Shown here: positions 46,924 through 58,305 of the stretch, one piece after another
Layout: every line of letters begins with the position of its first letter
How positions within the stretch are numbered: position 1 is the stretch's first letter
Assembly (NCBI GenBank): GCA_032164245.1
Contig: JAVMKO010000003.1
Coordinates: 41,108,890 to 41,172,889 of the forward strand
Length of the DNA: 64,000 bases
Reading direction: 5' to 3'
DNA from: Sternotherus odoratus
Lineage: Eukaryota; Chordata; Testudines; Kinosternidae
The notes under the pieces: model-generated
What the model was told of the DNA's origin: nothing
Seen by the model: only the letters and a program-made list of their open reading frames with translations
The model's database searches: none
Made by a program: the position numbers and the translations under genes

Positions 46924-47690
46924 TAATTAAAAGCAATACTGAAAAACACCCACTTCTCTCACAGACTTAGGCATGTTGCTCTGTGTTGACAATTATTTTT
47001 GATCCTATGAAGTAAAATTTTCTGTTCTTAGTACTCAAGTTTCAGGAAGGATAATAACCTGTTATTTAATCATTTTAAGATAGTATATGATATAAAACTT
47101 CACCAGACATTATAATATAAAGCAGAGTAATTATTTTACAGTCCTTACTGATAAAGGAATGGAAACACAGATAGCACCTACAATATGCACTGGACAAACG
47201 CTTGGCTGACAGAATGAAAATTCCTTATATCTCACCCTGCATGAGGAATGAATGAAGGGTAAATTAAATCTAAAATGCTTGGTGGAGCTTTTGTTATTAA
47301 ATTGATTTGTTATATTTACAAGATCGGTTTGGATTAAGTCTCACAAAAAGGAATAGGCCTTCCAACAAGAAATTAATCAAGAAGGTATCTATATGTAGCA
47401 TCAAATATTAGTTACTTTCATACTGTCCTTATGATTTGGTGTGCTTATGCAATAGCATCCTCCTTGGTGAAACAGACCACTGCACATATTTCTCTTGATG
47501 TTGGGGAGCAGTGAGTCAACTTCTCTTGTATTTTGGACTATGAAGAATGGTCATTGGAGTCCCACCGCGATATGTGTGTGTTTTCCCCTTATATTTGGGA
47601 GGGTATTCAGAGGATCTGAAAACCTGTTTGGTTATCAAATCTCTGAAGGGTTGGTAGGGGAATCTGATCCCAGTACTCCCCTGGGTTCCA
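46924..47690. other. no gene recognised
   Basis: AT-rich; nothing recognised. Confidence 0.4.
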
Positions 47691-47699
47691 ATTATGGGC

Positions 47700-48029
47700 C
47701 ATTAAGCAGGCAGGCAGAATCAGACATCAATAACACCCCTTACTCTGCTCTGATCCCCTTCCTACCTCCCCTGGTTTCTGTAGGCTTCTCCAGCCTGTAG
47801 ATCCTGTCATCCCCTCTCTGGGTGCTGTCTCTGGGCAGCTTCTCAGCAGCTTGCTGGAAGAGCATTTCCTTTTCCAGCCTACTTGCTCCTGTGGCAGCCA
47901 CCTCACCCCTGTGCTTCTCAGCTTTTTTTGTCCCAGCTGCTGTAAGACTGCCAATCAGCACTGGCCTACAATTCCCACATTAACTCCTAGATTGCAAGGC
48001 CAGCATGGAACATATACACCCCATGACAG
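47700..48029 (-). mobile_element. probable LTR fragment (minus strand)
   Basis: Read in reverse, it starts TGTCATGGGGTATATATG at 48029. It then shows 'gggaattgtaggccagtgc' and a purine-rich 'gctgagaagctgcccagag' part, a pattern I know from chelonian LTRs. The other end and a target duplication were not identified. The 75- and 73-codon minus-strand frames within it are not genes. Confidence 0.45.
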
Positions 48030-49595
48030 TCTTCTTGGTTTTACAGATAAATTAACTCCTACTTTTTAGCATTTCAGACTACTGTTGGGCTCTGGGGGCA
48101 GTAACTGTGTTTAGGTGATGAGTTTGCTTCTACTGTCTTCTTTCTTCCCTTCATTCTGCATAGCTTCATCTCTTCAGAAAGTTTCTGGCTTGTATTTCAG
48201 AGTCTATATCTCTCGGTCCTTTAAGCTTAAGGCTCCCAGACACATCTTGTCTGAAGCTCATATCTGGTGCACTTCACTTCTTTGGATATCTCTCAGCTCA
48301 GAGAGCGGAACCATTTATAGCTGGAGAAGGTGAGGCTGAGCTGCCATCCTGCTGCTGAGTCTCGGATATTGCAGACAGCACCATCCTGTCAAAGAACAGG
48401 GGATTTGGTTTTTCTTGCCTGTGAATAACTTTGCTTTTTATCCAAAGAGATAATTGTCAGTTTAGATCAGCAGTGGCAGAAATGACAGGAGCCACAGATG
48501 CACAGAAAAAAAAAAGAACACCTCTATTTATGTTGTGTTTGTGTATATTATAAGTCATGGGTCAAGTTTAATTATAAAATCATTATAGTTCTGTCACTCT
48601 TCAGTGTACCTAATGGTCTTATGTGCATTGCTAGAATCATTGCAATTTCAATTCACATGCAGCTATATGTAGATAATGAAGAAAAAAGTCACTGCAGAAG
48701 CCTCCGCAAAATAAAATATTTTTTTTCTGCAACTGAATTCAAATGACTTCCACCATTGTCAGGAAATTGGGTGTCTGAGTAATAAGGAACTCATTTTTTC
48801 AGTATGGATAGCCTGGCATCCCATGTTCTAATGACCCCATACTTTCCTAAACCAGTTCCTTCCATCTAGGTTTAGAATAATCTTTATTTTTCCCACGCAG
48901 AAGTGCTGAAACTTGCATTGTGCATTTGACTTGCACAGCATTTCTGAGGATTTGGTCCACTCTTTGTAAAGGTAAATAAATCTTTCCTATGTGAGTGTTA
49001 TAATAGCCTGAGCAGAAGTTAAGACCTATGCTACAGTAACTTTCAGTTGTTTTTCAAATGCTTCTGCACCAAGCTAGAGTTTATTTCAGATATAAAATAG
49101 ATAAAACTGTTTGATAGCACTTGTTCTATTTCCTTAGTCACATAAAACCTCCATTCCATGAATGAAACTCTAGGTCTTTCCAAACAGTAAACTCACTGAG
49201 AAATAGATTGAAGTGGTTTACAATGATATGCTCAAGGCTTAAAGGAGACCAAAAGTTATCCATAGAAATACAGAGGAAACCAACTAAACAATTACTAAAG
49301 GGAGAACAAAAAGGTACATTTTTCTATACTTTAAAATAGGAGGGATAGAGGAAGAATGTATTACAAATTATTTTTCCTTAGGGAATTAAAAAAAAAAACA
49401 CACTGCTTTAAAATTACATTGAAAAGCAAGATATAAAATAGAAATAAATATAATGAAATTTCTTCTCATCATACTAGTCTGGGTCCAATATGTTGCATTA
49501 CCAATCCCCAAAACTGATATGGTTATCAAATCTGTCTCCAGATTCATATGGAACAGGAATCGAAGAAGCCAAAATATAAGCCACGAGCAGCCTGG
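48030..49595. other. no gene recognised
   Basis: AT-rich with A runs at 48507 and 49390. No exon, RNA or named repeat seen. Confidence 0.4.
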
Positions 49596-49599
49596 TATT

Positions 49600-49860
49600 G
49601 TAGGGTGGGCATTGCATTGGCAGTAAGGAATATGGGATCTATACTTGGTTCTGGTACTGAGTGGTCTTTGGGAAGTCACTTCACCACTCTGCACTGCAGT
49701 TTCCCATCCCACACACTCTGTCTTGTAAACATTGTAAAAATGTTTTGGGGGAAGGGACATCTCATTATATGTTTATACAGTGCCTGCTTCAATGGGACCT
49801 TGCCTTTTGTCAGGCTTCTCGACACTGTTGCAATGTTAATAATCAGTGGACTATTAGAGG
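49600..49860 (+). repeat. MIR-like SINE with extended tail
   Basis: 'gtctttgggaagtcacttcac' and 'tctgcactgcagtttcccatcc' match the MIR core ('gggcaagtcacttaacctctctg.gcctcagtttccc'). 'ggggaagggacatctcatta', 'tttatacagtgcctgcttc' and 'aatgggaccttgcc' form a downstream tail I also see at 32230-32335 and, inverted, at 62855-62985. Confidence 0.55.
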
Positions 49861-49886
49861 ACCAGTCTTGTCCAGTATATAGGTAT

Positions 49887-50545
49887 TGTGACAGAGTCAG
49901 GCCAGATGGCTACAAGACAGTGGTGGAAGGTAGATACATTAGTTCCAGTTTACAGATCCCTTTTCCCTGGGTAAGATAACAGGAACTATTCGAGAACAAT
50001 CAGGAACTTGCTAGAACAAATTAAGGCAGGTAGGCTAATTAGGACACCTGGAGCCAATTAGGAAGCTGCTAGAATCAATAAAAGCTAATCAGGGCACCTG
50101 GTTTAAAAAGGACCTCACTTCAGTTAGTGACATGTGTGTTCAAGGAGCTGGGAGCAAGAGGCACTGAGAGTGGGAAGGCGTACTGCTGGAGGACTAAAGA
50201 ATTCAAGTCCTCCAGCAGTACGGAGGAAGATCCTGTGGTGAGGATAAAAAGGTGTTGGGAAGAGGCCATGGGGAAGCAGCCCAGGGAGTTGTAGCTGTCA
50301 CACAACTGTCACAGGAGACACTCTAGACAGCTGCAATACAAAGGGCTCTGGGCTGGAACCTGGAGTAGAGGGCGGGTCAGTGTTCCCCCCAACCCTCCAT
50401 CCCCCCAACTCCCTACTTGATACCAGAGGAGTTGACCTGGACTATGCATTCCACCAGAGGGGAAGGTCTCTAGAGACTGCAGGGATTGTTCTTCTTCCTT
50501 TTCCCCATGCTGGCCAGTGATTAGGTTAGCTGAGTGAACGGCAGA
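49887..50545 (+). mobile_element. LTR of a turtle-type retrotransposon, 3' truncated
   Basis: Starts 'tgtgacagagtcaggccag' (TG end). It continues with 'tcccttttccctgggtaag', 'atcaggaacttgctagaac', 'aatcagggcacctgg', 'gaggccatggggaagcagcc' and 'tctagacagctgcaataca', in the order of a very common chelonian LTR. A 'tttaaaaag' TATA-like box sits at about 50102. The expected CA end is missing: the copy breaks off before an A run at 50546-50556. It contains a perfect 17-bp stem palindrome at 50179-50222. Confidence 0.7.
50179..50222. repeat. perfect 17-bp inverted repeat with 10-base loop
   Basis: Left arm 50179-50195 (cgtactgctggaggact) and right arm 50206-50222 are exact reverse complements around the loop 50196-50205. 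The loop itself holds a GAATTC palindrome. Confidence 0.95.
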
Positions 50546-50716
50546 AAAAAAAAAAAGAAGGGAGAGCATTTTAAGTCATGACCATTTTTTGTTATTCTTT
50601 TGTGATCAGCCTTTGGAATTTCAATCCAAAATGGAGAAAGGCAGGCAAAGAGACTGTTCCTTTACAATGGTATTTGCAACTTTGAAAATACATACAGAGA
50701 CTTCATAAATTATAGC

Positions 50717-50857
50717 CAGGGATCAGCAACGTTGGCACGCGGGACCGCAGGGTAAGCACCCCTAGCGGGCCCCGCCACTTTGTTTACCTGTCTTTTCGCT
50801 GACTGCGGCTCCCACTGGCCATGGTTCGCCATCCCAATGGGGGCTGCGGGATTCCCA
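50717..50857. mobile_element. hAT-like element, left end only
   Basis: Begins 'cagggatcagcaacgttggc' and continues 'ccgccactttgtttacctg', 'gcggctcccactggcc' and 'ggttcgccatcccaatggg', the left half of the same GC-rich hAT family as 42166-42400. It stops abruptly at about 50857. Confidence 0.55.
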
Positions 50858-53800
50858 AAATCCAAAAGACAGATTCCCAAATAATCGCAATCATGTATGG
50901 GGAAAACAACCAATGAAAACAGCACTGACAATGTGATATTAGGATTTAGTCTTATAACAGTAGGTCAGAAAAGTAGTTCCACTGATTTCATCTTTGGAAA
51001 TATGGGGGTTTGTAAACACTCTCCCAGATAAGACAGTGTGGTAACAACTGTCTAAACACACTTAGACTCAAAGTCTATAATTGGTAAACTGTGGGTGAAC
51101 CCATGTAGCCTCTTAGCGCCCCATTGAAGTCATGCAAGTGCAGACATCTATTGTGTGGAGCTAATTTCAGGATTGGGGCCTTGCTAGGTTCAAGGCACTT
51201 GGCCATAAACTGGATTGTATATAGGAAGCTTGCTGTGGTAGTTAACTATTTCTTGTTCAATGATTCAAAAGTGCTTTGAAAATATGAAAAAATATAAAAT
51301 ATGGCTCCCCATTTTCCATTGAAATTCAAAATTTCAATGATTTTTAATTGAAAAACTGAATTTTAGAATATTTAAAATTGATCATTTTCATAACTTTTCA
51401 AATTTTTAAAGGAACTCTTTTTAGGAATAATAATAGTTTATAATCATATGGGCCATATTTTACTGAATTCAGTTTGTGGTGATTGCAGCAGAATAAGTGA
51501 GTATTAAGTAGATGGTGAAGGCTTCCTGATTCTCTGTCTTCGCCCTGACTCTGGAAACTCTGCTCCCTATGTCTATGCAGCTCTTATTGAAGTCCATGTA
51601 GGTGTAACTGTGTATATAAAGGCAGAATGTAGCTCTCCATAACTATGAACAAAATAAAGCTCGCTAGTGTCATTCAACATGCATGAAAATGACAGCCAGA
51701 AAGTGAACAAAAGAGTTCAGTGGAAGTGACAGTGAGTCTGACTATGTGTATAAACTTCCTGTAGAAATGAGCTAAAAGGAACACCTCAAGTATTGTCATT
51801 TGCCTTGCCACCAGCAGCTATTTCTGTAAAACCTAGAATAAGAAAGTAGTCTACAGGCCAAATGTTTCCACAGAGAATAAAAATTCAATTATTTCCTGAC
51901 GTTGAAAGACTTCACTTGAACATGCTATCCAATTTAACTGCATTATCAACAAACACAACTGCCTTAACTTAGAAGAGTGATCACTGGGACTAGAAGGAAG
52001 CAATACTAAGTAACCCTATTATTTGATCTTTCCCCAGCTGCGAATAGGGTCTGCTGGTTGCATATTGGGGGGGAAAGGAATGGAGTAATTGACGCTACCT
52101 ATATACAAATAATTGTAGAAAATCCTAAAATAACATCAGATCTCCCAGTAGTTGGGACAGATATGCTGTCAACTTAATTGCTTGAGCTGTGTCTGTCCAG
52201 AACTACTTACCCTGGACTTGGAAATGAGATTTACTGAGCACATGGCACTTCCTAAAATGGAAATGGGGAAAATGGTTTTGATCTTTTGTGACAGAACTGA
52301 TGTTCTCTAATTCATATTTTAAGTTGCCTGGATAGCACAGAAAGGGCTCAGATGAAATCTACAGACAGACAAATATATAGATGTAAAATTAATGTAGATT
52401 AAGTTGTTGTGTCTTATATAAATTCACTGTATTGAAATTCCATTTATTTTCTATTAGCATTCTCATGAAGAAGCAGTGTGGGAGGTACATACAAAACAGG
52501 ATATCTCTTTCTGTGAATTTGGGTGTGGATGGGGCTTCTGGATCTGAAAATTAGTAAGGCGGAACTTTCCTAATTCAAAAACCTTCTATATCTTCTACGA
52601 CCTTAACATCCCCTAAGAGACAACACACTTGCTTTTCTGCAGCAGGCATTGTTACATGATAAATGAAACTTCTAAGTCAGAGTGTATTGTATTTCTAAAT
52701 ATTTGTAGTTGTTTTGAAAATGTGCAAATCATGCCACTTATTACTAACTGTAATGTACCAAGCAAGCTTTATCCCCTTAGAATTCAACGGAAGGATGATC
52801 AGCTGACTTGACTGCCTGCCTTAATACTTCATAATGGAAAGTTCCTGATTTCTGATGTTGGGGGTCATCTAAGTTAGACAGAGAAAAGACCACTTAATCA
52901 AATCCATTTCCCTGCAGTTTCCTTTCCTGGAGTTTAGAAGTGTGTGTGATGAAACCATACTTAAAAACATTGATATCAATTAGAGCTTTAGGTGGTAGAG
53001 TTAAAGCAGCACCAGAAATAATTGCTGAAATATAAATAAGTTTATAAATAAGTTTACTAACATTTAACAAAACTCTCAAGTATTACAAACAGTTTGTGAG
53101 CGATGGGAGATTATTCAAATGATTCCTATAAACATACAGAGACATTGTCTCATCATTAAAAATAAACGTGAAGTGCCAAATTCCAAAAGAGTTCTGTGCC
53201 ATTTAGGCACCTGAAAAAAGGGACCAGATTTAAAAAATGATTAGCACCCCACATCCCACACTGAGAACAACTTAGGCCCCTAAATGAAGTGGTCAGCAGA
53301 ACAATGGAACTGTTGGGCACTCAAAACTTGTCACTTAATTTAGGTGCCTATAAAGGAGTCTCTATGGAAAATCAGGTTATATATATTCTATTAATTCTAC
53401 CTCCAAAAATCCCAACAGTCTCTCCCCCTCCCCATCCTCACAAGTGTACAAAACTAACCAAACTTTGAAAGTACCTCTTAATATACTTAAGCTTAAAGGT
53501 CTGGGAGATCAGCTGAGTCCTAAACCAGTTAGCAATCTGTACACTATAGAAGAAAAAGTCAGTAGGGATGGAACAGAAAAGAGGAAAGCGATAACCCAAG
53601 GCACATAATGAGCTTCCAGTGTGACTTCATGAAGTGGTCTCACTAGCAAAGTAATTTCCTATATTAGTTTTGAATTTTGAGTTTCTGTGCTTTCTTTAAT
53701 AAAACATGAAGCATTATGGTAATGGTTATTGCTTCAGCGTTTTTCCTAAAATACTATAATGTGTGTTTCTTTAATAAAAGAGATCCAAAATAATATTTCA

Positions 53801-54160
53801 CTAGGGAAAAATTTAATAAAGCTCCGGATTGCATGTTGAAAACCTTCCCCTGCTCTTTGTCTAAACGTAGGCAGTTTCCATAAAATGCAAGATGCCAAAT
53901 CCTGCTCAGATTTGCATTGAAATTTACAGTTACTCTGGATTTGCACTCATATAACTGAGATTAGAATTTGGCTTTACGGGTTCTAATTAAGTCTGTGGAA
54001 TACAGATCACAACATTTTATTTATATTATTTATACATAGTCAAGGGAAAATATGCTTTGTGATATGTTGGTTGAAAGAATATCAGTTGGCATGGCTGGCA
54101 CAACTTCCATACCATTCATAAACACTGTGATCTGTTTTTATCTAATAAATAATTCTTATA
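50858..54160. other. no gene recognised; long unique stretch
   Basis: About 3.3 kb of AT-rich DNA. At 53200-53370 words such as 'catttaggcacctgaaaaaag' and 'tttaggtgcctataaagg' suggest an old dispersed repeat. No exon with splice context and no RNA gene was found. Confidence 0.4.
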
Positions 54161-54164
54161 ACAG

Positions 54165-54290
54165 CTCTCAATATCGGTTGATCTCTCTGTGCCTCAGTGT
54201 CCCACGTATAAAATGGAGATACTACCTACTTATCTAACAGGGTTGTTTTGAAGATGAATTGTTTTAAGGATAACCCAGTGAGGAATGTAA
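54165..54290 (+). repeat. MIR-type SINE
   Basis: 'tctctgtgcctcagtgtccc', 'gtataaaatggagatacta' and 'aacagggttgttttgaagatgaa' follow the MIR core consensus in order. Confidence 0.7.
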
Positions 54291-54529
54291 TTAAAAAGCC
54301 CATTCAAGTATAAACAATTCTTTACTCGAGGCAGTAGTTGAATGGTGTGTAGTAAGCAGGGCCACTCACTGAATGAAGAACTATTGAACTTCAACCTAAG
54401 TATACAGTTTGAGTACTGTCCAACTTGTATACTAAGATCCCACTCCTACATACACATATGAATGTGAAGTCCTTGGGACTACACACAGTTAATCATGTGC
54501 AAAAGTGTTTTCAGGATGTGGGTCTAAAT

Positions 54530-54908
54530 CAGTGGTCGCCAACCTTTCGGTCCTCATGGACCACTAAAGTGGCGTGGCGCGGCACCCCCTCTCCCCCCCG
54601 CTCGAGCGGCGCTGCTCGCCCCCCCCCCCCGGCTTGAGCGGCGCGGCTCGCCCCCCCCCTCCCCCCCGGCTTGAGCGGTGCAGTGCGGCTCGGGCGCCCC
54701 TCGGCTCGAGCGGCGTGGCGCGGCTCGGGCCCCCCCGGCTCGAGCGGCGCGGCTCGGGAGGCAGGAGTGAGCCAGCGGTTGCTGGCCGCCGAGGACGGGG
54801 CGGGACAGGCGCCCGCAGCCTCTTGTCTGCCCGGAGGGGCGGCCGTGAGGGAGCCCGGTGCCGCGGACCACTGAAATTTTCCCGCGGACCACCGGTTGGC
54901 GACCGCTG
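54530..54908. mobile_element. non-autonomous hAT element with perfect TSD, 379 bp, CpG-rich
   Basis: The left end 'cagtggtcgccaacctttcgg' (first 20 bases shown in part) and right end 'ccggttggcgaccgctg' are inverted repeats. The 8-bp duplication gtctaaat is perfect (54522-54529 and 54909-54916). The interior is a CpG-dense run of 'ggctcgagcggcgcggctcg' variants with C runs and no transposase. Preserved CpG and the intact duplication point to a young insertion. Frames of up to 129 codons on both strands are GC artefacts. Confidence 0.88.
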
Positions 54909-54971
54909 GTCTAAATGAGGCATTAAGTAGAGGGGTTCAGTAGCAAAAAGCATGTAATTAAAGTCTTCTGT

Positions 54972-55075
54972 TCCATTCTATGCATCCGATGAAGTGGGCT
55001 ATAGCCCACAAAAGCTTATGCTGAAATAAACTGGTTAGTCTCTAAGGTACCACAATTCTTCTTTTCTTCTTCTTC
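54972..55075 (+). mobile_element. Penelope-like element terminal fragment
   Basis: 'tgcatccgatgaagtgggc', 'tatagcccacaaaagcttatgc' and 'tggttagtctctaaggtacc' are the standard 3'-type terminus, on the plus strand. A 'cttcttttcttcttcttctt' pyrimidine run follows. Confidence 0.7.
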
Positions 55076-56116
55076 TTATTCTAGCCTCGGTCTCAACTAT
55101 ATGGGTTCCTTTCTTTGAGTCCTTCCTTCCAGTCAGTCTTTTCTGAAGCAGTTCCTCAGAAAATTATGCAGCTAATCAAATCCCTTCTCTTATTCTCCAC
55201 TTCTAAATGCAACACTTTGTTTTCTATATGTTCTTCCTTTGTTTTCTATATGCTCTTCTGATTTTCTTTTCACAAGTCCAAACCACTTACGCCTGGATTC
55301 CCTTAGGTTTTATATAATTGGTACCACCTTCAAACATCCTGTAATTAGTTCATTCAACATCGTCCAATCTATCACATCTTTAGTACCTAATATATAATGG
55401 GTACTAAAAAATATCATATTATTTTATATGTTATGTTGCACTTGTCACAAAGGATCCCCAAAAGTTTGTAAAGCCACAGCAACAAGGAAATACAGCTCCC
55501 CTAGGTAAAGGGCAGCATCTGACATACTGTAGAGCAAGGAAAAATAAGGACACCAAGACGAACCTTTGCCCTTAATTGACAGATTAAATTCCTGACAAAG
55601 CTGCTATGTGAATAACATTTTCTGTGATAGGATATGGCAACATATTTGAACATAATGAGCATATCTAATATTTAAACTTCCCATAACATGGTGTATGTTG
55701 TTTATGAGATAAACAATATGCTTCTTTGCTATTACAGAACAAGAAACATCCTAACAAAATCCAAACCTGTCACAAATGTTACATATTTTCTTTTATTGGG
55801 ACACCGCACACCTGTGAAAATTTGAAAATTGTAGAGCAATTTAAGTACTATGATTCAAAATAAATTTCAAATGGATTTCTAATTGCTTCAAATTACAATC
55901 AAATTGAATTATTACAAGAAGCTAAACTAATAACTGTCAAAATATGCTGTAGTGCTTTTTCCACCCATTATGGTTTTCTCCTAAAACTAAAATGTTTGGT
56001 AAAGCTTCATCACTTTGTATAAGTTGTTGCAAATCTATCAGAGGAAATGTCCATTAGAATTTTAATGTTCTTCCACCGTTCCATATATTTTCATACATAT
56101 TTAATGCATATTGGAT
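55076..56116. other. no gene recognised
   Basis: AT-rich. 55440-55500 ('aaaggatccccaaaagttt', 'gtaaagccacagc') may be an old SINE remnant. Confidence 0.4.
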
Positions 56117-56361
56117 GTCAAGCTAGACTGAAATCAGAGAGGTAGCTGTGTTAGTCTGGAATAGCAGAGGTAACAAAGAGTCCTGTGGCACCTTAAAGAC
56201 TAACTATAAAGTATTGAAGTATAAGCTTTCATGGGCTAATATGCACTTCGTCAGCTGCAAGCAGTGGAAGTGTCTAGGGGCAGGTATAGATAAGTAGGCA
56301 AGAACCAGGTAGGAGGTAACAAGGATAGTCCAATCAGGCTGAACCAGCTTGTTACTTCAAA

Positions 56362-56958
56362 TCAGGGAGGGTGAGGTATTCTTCTAGGAGCTGAATTGGA
56401 GGTGTGAACTCGGAGAGAGGAGAAGCTGTTTTTGTAATGAGCAAGCCATTGAAGATCCTTGTTCAATCCCAGATTGATTGTGTCAAATTTGCAAATGAAT
56501 TGCAGCTCTGCAGTTTCTCTTTGCAGTCTGGTCTTGAAGTTTTTTTGCTGCAGTATGGTGACTTTTAAATCTGTAATTGTGTGTCCAAGCAGATTGAAGT
56601 GTTCTCCTACAGGTTCTTGTATATTGCCATTCCTGATATCTGATTTGTGTCCATTTATCATTTTTCGTAGGGACTGTCCAGTTTGGCCGATGTACATAGC
56701 AGAGGGACATTGGTAGCATATAATGGCATATATGACATTGGTAGATGTGCAGGTGAATGAACCAGTGATGGTGTGCCTGATCTGGTTAGGTCCTGTGATG
56801 GTGTTGCTGGTGTAGATATGTGGGCAGAGTTGGCATCGATATTTGTTGCATGGATTGGTTCCTGAGTTGGAGTTATTATGGCGTGGTGTGCTGTTGCTGG
56901 TGAGAATCTGCTTAAGGTTGGCGGGTTGTCTGTGTGCCAGGACTGGCCTTCCTCCCAA
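56362..56958 (-). pseudogene. Penelope GIY-YIG endonuclease domain
   Basis: A 198-codon open frame. Residues 37-45 carry a Cys cluster (C37, C42, C45), as found upstream of the nuclease in Penelope proteins. The GIY half reads VIYAII (75-80) and the YIG half MYIGQTGQSL (88-97). The catalytic arginine corresponds to R98 in SLRKMINGHKSDIRN, with H104 downstream and a likely metal-binding Glu in EPVGEHF (about 116-121). The domain cleaves target DNA to prime reverse transcription. All these residues are retained, and the frame ends with a Pro-rich tail. It is nevertheless part of a broken element: the upstream RT is frameshifted and truncated. The start is arbitrary, since it was once continuous with the RT. 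Confidence 0.85.
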
Positions 56959-57082
56959 CGCCTGTGAAAGTGAGGGATTATTGTCCAGGATGAGTTGTAG
57001 ATCACTGATAATGCGTTGGAGAGGTTTTAACTGAGGACTGTAGGTGATGGCCAGTGGTGTTCTGTTGTGTTCTTTCTTGGGC

Positions 57083-57735
57083 TTATCTTGCAGCAGCAGG
57101 CTTCTGGGTCCATGTCTGGCTCTGTTGATCTATGTCCTTATTTCCTTGTGCGGGTATTGTAGTTTTGAGAGAGCCTGGTGAAGATCTTGTAGGTGTTGGT
57201 CTCTGTCTGAGGGGTTGGAGCAAATACGATTGTACCTCAGTGCTTGGCTGTAGATAATTGATCATGTGGTATGTCCGGGATGGAAGCTGGTGGAATGAAG
57301 GTAGGCATAGCTGTCGGTAGGTTTTCGGTATAGGGTAGTGTTGATGTGGCCATCATTAATTTGCACCATGGTGTCTAGGAAGTGGACTTCCTGTGTAGAC
57401 TGGTCCAGACTGAGGTGGATGGTGGGGTGGAAGCTGTTGAAATCATGGTGGAATTCTTCTAGAGTTTCTTTCCCATGGGAAGATGTCATCGATGTAGCGT
57501 AGATAGAAAAGGGGTGTGAGTGGACGAGAGTTGAGGAAGCATTGTTCCAGGTCAGCCATAAAGATGTTGGCATACTGTGGGGCCATGCGGGTGCCCATAG
57601 CAGTGTCACTGGTCTGGAGGTACATATTGTCACCAAATCTGAAATAATTGTGTGTGAGGATAAAGTCACAGAGCTCAGCAACCACTTGTGCTGTGGCATC
57701 ATCGGGGATATTATTCCGGACAGCTTGTATTCATC
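57083..57735 (-). pseudogene. Penelope reverse transcriptase, frameshifted remnant
   Basis: One minus-strand frame (57443-57685) contains GTRMAPQYANIFMADLE and then YLRYIDDIF. These are the conserved Penelope RT motifs; the second holds the catalytic YIDD box. A second frame (57262-57702) contains the following segment, FEEFHHDF-like 'NSFHPTIHLSLDQSTQEVHF' and LYRKPTDSYAYLHSTSFHPGH, the thumb-type region. The switch between frames near 57475 shows an indel just after the YIDD box. A third piece (57083-57265) continues toward the endonuclease. The N-terminal part lies beyond the hAT insertion at 59650-59770 and is truncated there. The protein cannot be made. Confidence 0.82.
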
Positions 57736-57743
57736 TTTGTGTG

Positions 57744-57872
57744 CAGGGCCGGCGACAGGGAGGTACTACGGGTACAGCAGTACCGGGCCCCGGACTTAAG
57801 CGGTGCACCTTTTAGTCCGGGGCCCAGTACACAGCTGTACCCGTAGTCGTCCCCCCCTTGTCGTCGGGCCTG
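57744..57872. repeat. fold-back left end of the composite hAT
   Basis: 57744-57796 is followed after a 17-base loop (57797-57813) by its imperfect reverse complement at 57814-57872. The right arm ends 'gtcgtcgggcctg', the inverse of the terminal 'cagggccggcgac'. The same arrangement occurs at 34320-34430. Confidence 0.85.
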
Positions 57873-58096
57873 CCCGTCCACGGGCATCCGAGTGCAGCAC
57901 GGAGCTGCCCGCCCCCTGTACCTGGGCTCCCCCACCCGCTGCTAACAGGCCCGCCTGGGCCACAACCTGCACAGCAGCAGGAGGCGAAGGCCGCCCGCGG
58001 TGGGGGCTGGGGCAGGGCGGCTCGCAGGCCCCATGGCGCGGGCCCGACCGAGTCTCCCACTTAGCAACGACAGCGACGAGGGGGGGGGGGCTGGGT

Positions 58097-58190
58097 GGAG
58101 TATATAAAGGGTGACGGTCCCGCGATATATGTCGATGCAAAGTGCAAGATGGCGCCGCCGCGAGGCACGCTGGGGATTATAGTTCTCTGA
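58097..58190 (+). promoter_or_regulatory. promoter-like cluster (TATA, YY1-like, ZNF143-like)
   Basis: A TATATAAAGG box lies at 58101-58110. About 40 bases on comes AAGATGGCG (58146-58154), the core of the YY1 site found at many transcription starts. On the minus strand at 58161-58186, 'actataatccccagcgtgcc' agrees at 17 of 20 positions with the ZNF143/Staf motif ACTACAATTCCCAGCATGCC. Such a trio in a CpG island is typical of a vertebrate promoter. Whether it drives transcription here is unknown. Confidence 0.5.
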
Positions 58191-58305
58191 CTTGTGGCCA
58201 AAGGGCAGGCGCTGCGTGGGGGCTCAGCTGGAGCAAATTCCGCTCCTCCCGGGCTACCCCAGACCGGCCCTCACTTACAGCTCTGCAGTGCCCAGGTGAG
58301 GGTGA
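58190..58305 (+). other. possible 5'-UTR exon end with splice donor
   Basis: Downstream of the promoter-like cluster, the sequence runs to 'gcagtgcccag|gtgaggg', with GT at 58296-58297. That matches the 5' splice-site consensus CAG|GTGAGG. Together these look like a non-coding first exon followed by an intron. No coding sequence is implied. Confidence 0.35.

Noticed and set aside
57796..58140. 114-codon minus-strand frame near the TATA box as the promoter's gene
   Set aside because: It runs opposite to the TATA box and donor and overlaps the hAT fold-back arm.
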